Below, piece by piece: positions 6,435 through 13,770 of a stretch of 13,770 bases of DNA. The notes under the pieces were generated by a model. The model was not told the DNA's origin and searched no databases. It worked only from the letters and a program-made list of their open reading frames with translations. The position numbers and the translations under genes were made by a program. Position 1 is the stretch's first letter, and each line of letters starts with the position of its first letter. Origin of the DNA: Clostridia bacterium (lineage in GTDB: Bacteria; Bacillota_A; Clostridia; Christensenellales; Aristaeellaceae); NCBI GenBank assembly GCA_017648805.1, contig JAGCIC010000193.1, forward strand, positions 1-13,770, read 5' to 3'.

Positions 6435-6463
6435 TTGACATTCACTGCCTGCGCATCTATAAT
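6435..6463 (+). promoter_or_regulatory. Consensus promoter of lgt
   Basis: TTGACA at 6435-6440 and TATAAT at 6458-6463 match the sigma-A consensus at all twelve positions, with a 17-bp spacer. The predicted start near 6470 gives a 25-base leader with GGAGG at 6485-6489. Its -35 box is 16 bp from the -35 box of the divergent cluster promoter. Confidence 0.92.
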
Positions 6464-6494
6464 TTTTCTGTTAATTGTCTGTATGGAGGCACGC

Positions 6495-7409
6495 ATGCGC
6501 TTCACTTCAAGATCCGTCGAAATCTTGGGATTCAGCGTTTATTACTACGCGCTCCTCATCGCCGCGGGTGCTTTGCTCGCGGTGGTGTTCGCTTCCCGCC
6601 GGGAAAAAACGCTTGGGCTCGGAAAAGACACCGCGTTGGACATCGCCCTGGTCTGTCTGCCTTTCGGGCTGATAGGCGCGCGGGCGTACTACGTGCTGCT
6701 GCATGCCTCCGAGTTTGAGAGTTTTGCCCATATCCTGGATCTGCGCCGGGGCGGACTTGCCATATACGGCGGCATCCTCCTGGGCGCGCTGGCTGCGTTC
6801 GTGCTGTGCAGGATCAAAAAAGGCGACTTCCTGCGCTGGGCGGACCTGGCGCTGCCCTGCGTGGCGCTGGCGCAGGGCATAGGCCGCTGGGGCAATTTCT
6901 TCAATCAGGAGGCTTACGGCGTTGAAATCACCGCTTCCGCGCTGCAATTCTTCCCACTGGCGGTATACATCCCCAGGGACGGGCTGTGGCACGCGGCCGC
7001 GTTCTTTTACGAATCCGTCTGGTGCGTGCTCATCTTCCTTTTCGCCTGCGCGCTGCCGTCAAAAAAGTACTTCATAAAAAAAGGCGCGGGCACGCTGTTC
7101 TACCTGCTCATGTACGGCTTTGAACGCGCCCTGACGGAAGGCCTCCGCACGGATTCCCTGTACCTGGGAGCTGTGCGCGCAAGCCAGCTTCTGAGCGTAC
7201 TGGCTATGTCTGCCGCCGCGCTGATACTCATAAAAAAAGCAAACCGCCCCGTTTTTGCGCTTCTCATCTGCGCTGCCGGGGCGATCGTATCGGTTTTGTC
7301 TGCGCTCACGCTGCTGCCGCCTTTGTGGCTGTACTGCTCCGCGCCTGCGGTGTTTGCGCTTGGTATTGCCGGTTTTTTCGGACTGTACTGTTCCCAAACG
7401 GCTGCCTAA
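6495..7409 (+). CDS. lgt: Prolipoprotein diacylglyceryl transferase, C-terminally extended
   Basis: A 304-residue integral membrane enzyme that moves diacylglycerol from phosphatidylglycerol to the lipobox cysteine, the first step of lipoprotein maturation. Key motifs are [14 protein letters not shown] at 85-98 and the signature [13 protein letters not shown] at 130-142, then [20 protein letters not shown] near 215-234. Start is the ATG at 6495, 5 bases after GGAGG; any upstream start would lie in the promoter. After residue 250, where many Lgt proteins end, about 54 more residues add one or two hydrophobic helices. The stop codon overlaps the stop of the convergent J-domain gene. LspA, the next enzyme in the pathway, is in the opposite transcription unit about 2.8 kb away. 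Confidence 0.95.
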   Translation: MRFTSRSVEILGFSVYYYALLIAAGALLAVVFASRREKTLGLGKDTALDIALVCLPFGLIGARAYYVLLHASEFESFAHILDLRRGGLAIYGGILLGALAAFVLCRIKKGDFLRWADLALPCVALAQGIGRWGNFFNQEAYGVEITASALQFFPLAVYIPRDGLWHAAAFFYESVWCVLIFLFACALPSKKYFIKKGAGTLFYLLMYGFERALTEGLRTDSLYLGAVRASQLLSVLAMSAAALILIKKANRPVFALLICAAGAIVSVLSALTLLPPLWLYCSAPAVFALGIAGFFGLYCSQTAA

Positions 7410-8089
7410 CAGCAGAATATGCCGCACCTGCCGCAGAACAGATTAGCCAGTATGCACATAGCCAGCCCCGCAAGGCCGTTCCTGGGCATGAACTGGCGGG
7501 AACGGTAACTTTGGGAAGGTCCGCCCGCCGCCTGCGGGTCGAGCCGCGACGCGTACATGGCATACTCCATGTTGTTAGGTTCCATGGCTGCCGCCTTTTT
7601 GGCGTAATCCAGCGCGTTCAGGCGGTTGCCCAGGCCTTCGTTGGCCTGCGCCGCCAGGAAAAACCAGCGGGCGTCACGGTTCTGTTCCGCATACAGTATA
7701 TCCAGCGCCTCGCGGTATCTGCCCTGGCTTATGTATTCACGCGCCCGGCTGCACGCTTCGCTCTCGTACGCCTGATACGCGCCGAACCCGCCGAAAGGCC
7801 CGAAACCGAACCCCTGGAACGGGTCCGCATAGGTGGTACGGTAGCCCGTGTTCCCCGCATTCCCGCCCGAGTAGCCGGAATAGGCTCCCTGCCGCGCGGA
7901 GGCGTTGGGGTCATATTTGTTGTTGACTATCATATCATACGCTTCGTTGATCTCCTTCATGCGGGCTTCCGCCTCCTTTGAAGGATTGACGTCGGGATGA
8001 TATTTTTTTGCCAGCGCGCGGTAGGCCTTTTTGACCTCGTCCGCACTCGCGCCGGGGCTGATGCCCAGCACTTTATACGGGTCTGTCAT
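7406..8089 (-). CDS. J-domain protein with TPR-like region and Cys-rich tail
   Basis: A 227-residue DnaJ-domain protein, probably a specialised DnaK co-chaperone. The J domain (about 2-62) contains [13 protein letters not shown] with the essential HPD at 31-33. Residues 68-105 are Gly/Phe/Tyr-rich. Residues 112-185 look like two TPR-type helical repeats ([19 protein letters not shown], then [18 protein letters not shown]). The tail is hydrophobic with five cysteines, [17 protein letters not shown] at 211-227. The canonical DnaJ zinc-finger and substrate domains are absent. The start ATG at 8089 lies inside the 3' end of the DUF5685 gene (17-base overlap), with GGAG 11 bases upstream in the overlap. 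It is last in the dapF operon and converges on lgt with overlapping stop codons. Confidence 0.88.
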   Translation of the reverse strand: MTDPYKVLGISPGASADEVKKAYRALAKKYHPDVNPSKEAEARMKEINEAYDMIVNNKYDPNASARQGAYSGYSGGNAGNTGYRTTYADPFQGFGFGPFGGFGAYQAYESEACSRAREYISQGRYREALDILYAEQNRDARWFFLAAQANEGLGNRLNALDYAKKAAAMEPNNMEYAMYASRLDPQAAGGPSQSYRSRQFMPRNGLAGLAMCILANLFCGRCGIFCC

Positions 8090-8921
8090 TGGTTTTCTCT
8101 CCGTCGGTTTTTCCGGCCTTGATGGCGTAGCGCGTCCACACGCCGGAGTACAGTACGTTGCGGATGAGCTCCGCGTCCTTGACTATGGGCAGCTTCTCGA
8201 ACGCCTCCGCGGACAGCGCGATGTACGTGTCCAGCATGGTCTTGACCCGCCGGTCAAAATCCGGGGCGTCTTTTCCCTCCACAAACGGGTTGAACCTGCC
8301 CCGGCGGGAGTCTTTCCTGACGTCATCCCAGGCGTCCATAATGTATATGAACCGTCCCAGGTCCTGTCCCATCAGATACAGGTCGTTTTTCCAGATGTCG
8401 TCGGCGTATGCGAAACACTCGCCCACCACGCGCCCGAAACAGCCGGCCAGCGCGTCCACGTCGCCGGAGCCGCTTTTTTCCAGCGCGTACAGGTCTTTAA
8501 GCGCGCGGCTGATGTTTTCCGCTTTTTCGGGACAGCGGGCGCAGGCCTCCTGAAACGCCTGCTTCAGCCGGCCTTCAGCCATCTGCCTTACGCGGGAATC
8601 CCCGTCCTGCTTAGCGTCCAGGGCGCTGAAATAGGACAGGATCACGTTCACGTCCGCTGCGTACGAAATGATGCCGTTTGACACGTAAGCGTGGTTTTTC
8701 AGGGGATGCGAGGGGCATCTGCCCCTTTTTGTATCTTCCTCCGGTTCGTACAGCGCGCACAGCGTCAGCGCCAGGAACGCCGCGTCGAAAGAGAGTATCA
8801 GCCGCCCTCCCGATCCCACCCGGTCCTTGAGCGCGTGACACACGCCGCAGTACACCTCGCGGAACCTCTGCCTCTGGGCTTTTGAAAGTGCCTCCTCGTT
8901 GGGGCGCACGTAGCCGAACAT
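8073..8921 (-). CDS. DUF5685-family helical protein
   Basis: A 282-residue protein I recognise as DUF5685 from its MFGYVRP start, YCGVCHAL at 24-31 and overall helical pattern. Function is unknown. Possible metal ligands are Cys25, Cys28, His29, Cys69 and His72. Two Asp-rich segments stand out: LDAKQDGD at 101-108 and [19 protein letters not shown] at 195-213. The second resembles the DxxxDxRRGR signature of phytoene/squalene-synthase-like proteins, so a helical isoprenoid-synthase fold is possible (inference). There is no signal peptide and no clear membrane helix. The start ATG at 8921 follows the zinc-ribbon gene stop by one base, with AAGG upstream; its own 3' end overlaps the J-domain gene. 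The three genes form a tight module. Confidence 0.85.
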   Translation of the reverse strand: MFGYVRPNEEALSKAQRQRFREVYCGVCHALKDRVGSGGRLILSFDAAFLALTLCALYEPEEDTKRGRCPSHPLKNHAYVSNGIISYAADVNVILSYFSALDAKQDGDSRVRQMAEGRLKQAFQEACARCPEKAENISRALKDLYALEKSGSGDVDALAGCFGRVVGECFAYADDIWKNDLYLMGQDLGRFIYIMDAWDDVRKDSRRGRFNPFVEGKDAPDFDRRVKTMLDTYIALSAEAFEKLPIVKDAELIRNVLYSGVWTRYAIKAGKTDGEKTNDRPV

Positions 8922-8922
8922 T

Positions 8923-9327
8923 TTACGCCTTCTTCTTGAACGTCGCGCCGCAGGCGGAGCAGGTGACCGTCTTTTCCCCTATGTGGCGGGGCAGCTTGAG
9001 CCACGCCTTGCATTTGGGGCAGCGGTAATACAGGTATATGTGCCGGTTTTTGAAGCGCACCCTAGCATTCCGGATTTTTGTGCGAAGTGGAGTAAACCAC
9101 CCTAAAAACCAGCGATTTTCCTTTTCACGAGCGGCAATATTGCGGCTGAGCATCCTGAAAATGCCCCAGATCCACAGCGCAGTGGAAATAAGGCCCAAAA
9201 TGGACGACCTGATGAACAGGTTCAGCACCCACAGCGCCAGCCCCGTGAAGTACGAGGCCATCACCAATTCGTCCGTGCCGCGCCGCCCCTGCATGAAGCG
9301 GTACAGCCGCATTTTAAATGAATTCAT
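8923..9327 (-). CDS. Small membrane protein with C-terminal zinc ribbon
   Basis: A 134-residue protein. The N-terminus has the short motif MQGRRGTDEL at 12-21, then one long or two short hydrophobic helices at about 24-60, then a basic stretch (about 79-95). The tail is a rubredoxin-like ribbon with CPKC at 103-106 and CSAC at 123-126, separated by KAWLKLPRHIGEKTVT. It is probably inner-membrane with the ribbon in the cytoplasm, given the basic flank. No enzymatic function is apparent. AGGA 7 bases before ATG 9327 is the ribosome binding site; the mannosidase stop is 17 bases upstream. Its adjacency to DUF5685 and J-domain genes, with almost no spacing, suggests a joint role. Codon and base use dip around 9060-9140. 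Confidence 0.8.
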   Translation of the reverse strand: MNSFKMRLYRFMQGRRGTDELVMASYFTGLALWVLNLFIRSSILGLISTALWIWGIFRMLSRNIAAREKENRWFLGWFTPLRTKIRNARVRFKNRHIYLYYRCPKCKAWLKLPRHIGEKTVTCSACGATFKKKA

Positions 9328-9344
9328 GTCGTTTTCCTGTCAGT

Positions 9345-12446
<3,102 letters not shown>

Positions 12447-12461
12447 GCCCGTTTCCTCCGT

Positions 12462-13292
12462 TTATTGTTTTTCCCAGTCTCCAGTAAACACCTTTACGCA
12501 GTCGCCCGTCATAAAGGCATGGTTCGTTTTGGCGTCGTATTCTATAAGCAGCCGACCACCGGGCAGGTTTATGTATGCCCTGTCCCCCACGAGCCCCAAA
12601 GCGCGTGCCGCTATCATCGTGGCGGTAGAGCCGCTGCCGCATGCGAGGGTGGGGCCGCTGCCGCGCTCCCAGATGCGCGCCTGTATCTCTTCCTTTCCGA
12701 TGACCCTGGCAAACGACACGTTCGCGTCCAGCGGGAAGACGCTGTGAGTCTCGGCCGTGCGCCCGAGCCTCGCGAACTCCTCTCCCTCCGGGAAAAAGTC
12801 GAACGTCACCGCGTGGGGATTGCCTACGTTCAGGCAGAAAAAGCCGAGCGTTTTGCCGCACAGCTCCAGGGTGACCCGGTTCGTGTCGCCTTGGACGGGT
12901 ATTCTTGCCGGCTCAAAGCAGGGTTCGCCCATGTCTACACGGGCGGAGACCGCTTTGCCGCCTTCAATGTTCACCCACAACCGGCGCAGCCCGTTGCCGG
13001 TCATGATGTCCAGCTGTTCACGAGGCGCGATGCCGCTGTCGTACAGGTATTTCGCCACACAGCGGATGCCGTTGCCGCACATCTCGCCTTCGGAGCCGTC
13101 CTTGTTGAATATGCGCATGCGCGCGTCGGCGCCTTCGCAGGGTTCTATGAGTATAAGCCCGTCCGAGCCTATCCCGTAGTGGGGACGGCTTATATCCATC
13201 GCCAGCTCACCCGGAGGCATGGGCAGCGTCTCATGAAAGCGGTCCACGTACACGTAGTCGTTGCCCGCGCCGTGCATCTTGGTAAATCTCAT
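12462..13292 (-). CDS. dapF: Diaminopimelate epimerase
   Basis: A 276-residue PLP-independent epimerase converting LL- to meso-diaminopimelate for lysine and peptidoglycan. Both half-domains are present. The two catalytic cysteines are Cys72 in EMCGNGIRC and Cys218 in TLACGSGS. Start ATG 13292 yields the standard MRFTKMHGAGNDYV N-terminus, with GGAG 5 to 6 bases upstream; a longer frame reaching 13343 would run through the promoter and is rejected. The -10 box ends only 12 bases before this ATG, so the leader must be very short. It is the first gene of a five-gene run with the mannosidase, zinc-ribbon, DUF5685 and J-domain genes. Cell-wall use of meso-DAP fits a Clostridia host. Confidence 0.96.
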   Translation of the reverse strand: MRFTKMHGAGNDYVYVDRFHETLPMPPGELAMDISRPHYGIGSDGLILIEPCEGADARMRIFNKDGSEGEMCGNGIRCVAKYLYDSGIAPREQLDIMTGNGLRRLWVNIEGGKAVSARVDMGEPCFEPARIPVQGDTNRVTLELCGKTLGFFCLNVGNPHAVTFDFFPEGEEFARLGRTAETHSVFPLDANVSFARVIGKEEIQARIWERGSGPTLACGSGSTATMIAARALGLVGDRAYINLPGGRLLIEYDAKTNHAFMTGDCVKVFTGDWEKQ

Positions 13293-13304
13293 AATATCTC
13301 CGTT

Positions 13305-13333
13305 ATTATACCTGTTTGGGTCCCATCGGTCAA
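13305..13333 (-). promoter_or_regulatory. Promoter of the dapF operon
   Basis: On the minus strand TTGACC (13333-13328) and TATAAT (13310-13305) have a 17-bp spacer. Transcription would start around 13298, within or just after the GGAG at 13301-13298, leaving about 5 to 8 leader bases before ATG 13292. The -35 box is 3 bp from that of the divergent promoter. Confidence 0.75.
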
Positions 13334-13336
13334 GTA

Positions 13337-13365
13337 TTGCCAAATCCGCCCGCAGAGGCTATAAT
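13337..13365 (+). promoter_or_regulatory. Promoter of the methyltransferase gene
   Basis: TTGCCA at 13337-13342 and TATAAT at 13360-13365 are 17 bp apart. The predicted start near 13372 coincides with the GGAGG at 13372-13376, so the leader would be about 12 bases. It is back-to-back with the dapF promoter and shares no core element with it. Confidence 0.75.
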
Positions 13366-13383
13366 TTGGGCGGAGGCGGTAAA

Positions 13384-13770
13384 ATGTATTCCTGCGAGGT
13401 CAGCGGCGTAAAGATCGATATCCCCGTGAGCGACGGCCTGTTTTCCCCACGTCACCCGGACAGGGGCACCCTTGCCATGCTCTCTCTGGCGCAGCTTTCC
13501 CCCGGCACCCGCTGCCTGGACCTGGGCTGCGGATGCGGGCTTGTGGGCATCTACCTTGCGCTCACGCTGGGGCAGGAAAACGTGGTTTTGTGCGACGTGG
13601 ACCCCCTGGCGGTACAGGCGGCCCGGGAAAACTTGGCCGCGAACCGCTTAAGCTGCCCCGTGTACCTGTCCGACGCCCTGGACGGCGTGCCGGACCGCGC
13701 CTTCGGGCTGATATTGTGCAATCCGCCCTACCAGAGCGACTTCGCCGTAGCAAAAAAGCTGATAGAAAAG
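13384..13770 (+). CDS. Class I SAM-dependent methyltransferase, N-terminal part
   Basis: The frame is open from ATG 13384 to the window edge, giving 129 residues without a stop. Motif I is LDLGCGCGLVG at 45-55 (SAM binding), CDVDPLAVQAARENL at 70-84 is the acidic strand-2 region, and CNPPYQSDF at 112-120 is the NPPY catalytic motif. NPPY methyltransferases of this small-domain type modify the exocyclic nitrogen of guanine in rRNA (RsmC/RlmG type) or glutamine in release factors (PrmC); the missing C-terminus would decide. SDGLFSPRHPDRGT near the start fits the RsmC-like group. GGAGG at 13372-13376 with a 7-base spacer supports the start. It is divergent from dapF. Confidence 0.88.
   Translation, partial: MYSCEVSGVKIDIPVSDGLFSPRHPDRGTLAMLSLAQLSPGTRCLDLGCGCGLVGIYLALTLGQENVVLCDVDPLAVQAARENLAANRLSCPVYLSDALDGVPDRAFGLILCNPPYQSDFAVAKKLIEK

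Noticed and set aside
6435..6494. Upstream extension of lgt to a TTG at 6435
   Set aside because: It would begin at the -35 box and include the whole consensus promoter; GGAGG sits correctly before ATG 6495.
13293..13343. 17-residue N-terminal extension of DapF
   Set aside because: It spans the -10 and -35 boxes, and the family N-terminus begins exactly at ATG 13292.

Overview
The window looks like chromosomal housekeeping DNA from a GC-rich, low-motility-signal Firmicute, most likely an anaerobic gut or rumen-type member of the Clostridia. The evidence is a divIVA/sepF/yggT division cluster followed by lspA and an RluD-type synthase, strong GGAGG-type ribosome binding sites, sigma-A style TTGAMN-N17-TATAAT promoters, and DUF5685/J-domain proteins of a kind I associate with Clostridia. 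No phage, plasmid, insertion sequence, CRISPR array, tRNA or rRNA is visible. Coding density is very high and no gene-free stretch exceeds about 150 bases.

Layout from left to right. (1) 2-97: C-terminal tail of an unrecognised gene. (2) 191-826 (+): a small secreted Cys-rich protein with its own promoter and a strong terminator. (3) 895-2204 (-): a GH27 alpha-galactosidase-like enzyme and a translationally overlapping 62-residue two-CxxC protein, with their own promoter. (4) 2292-6353 (-): a long cluster transcribed leftwards: HlyD-like membrane adaptor, SepF, YggT, DivIVA, then a hairpin, LspA and an RluA-family pseudouridine synthase, closed by a terminator. (5) 6495-7409 (+): Lgt, read divergently from that cluster. 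(6) 7406-13292 (-): a five-gene run of DapF, GH38 alpha-mannosidase, a membrane zinc-ribbon protein, a DUF5685 protein and a J-domain protein. (7) 13384-13770 (+): the start of a class I SAM-dependent methyltransferase, cut by the window edge.

Functionally the window combines cell-division and septum placement (SepF, YggT, DivIVA), lipoprotein maturation (Lgt and LspA, on opposite strands in separate transcription units), peptidoglycan/lysine precursor synthesis (DapF), intracellular glycan breakdown (GH27, GH38) and rRNA modification (RluD-like, probably the methyltransferase). Six promoters can be read directly; all have an exact 17-bp spacer and a perfect TATAAT. Two pairs are divergent: 6390-6463, and 13305-13365 where the two -35 boxes are only 3 bp apart.

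The part most likely to hold undescribed biology is the zinc-ribbon / DUF5685 / J-domain module at 7406-9327. All three proteins carry paired cysteines, and the DUF5685 member has Asp-rich motifs that resemble those of all-helical isoprenoid synthases. Second is the divergent LspA, which lacks usual conserved residues and whose leader holds a strong hairpin.
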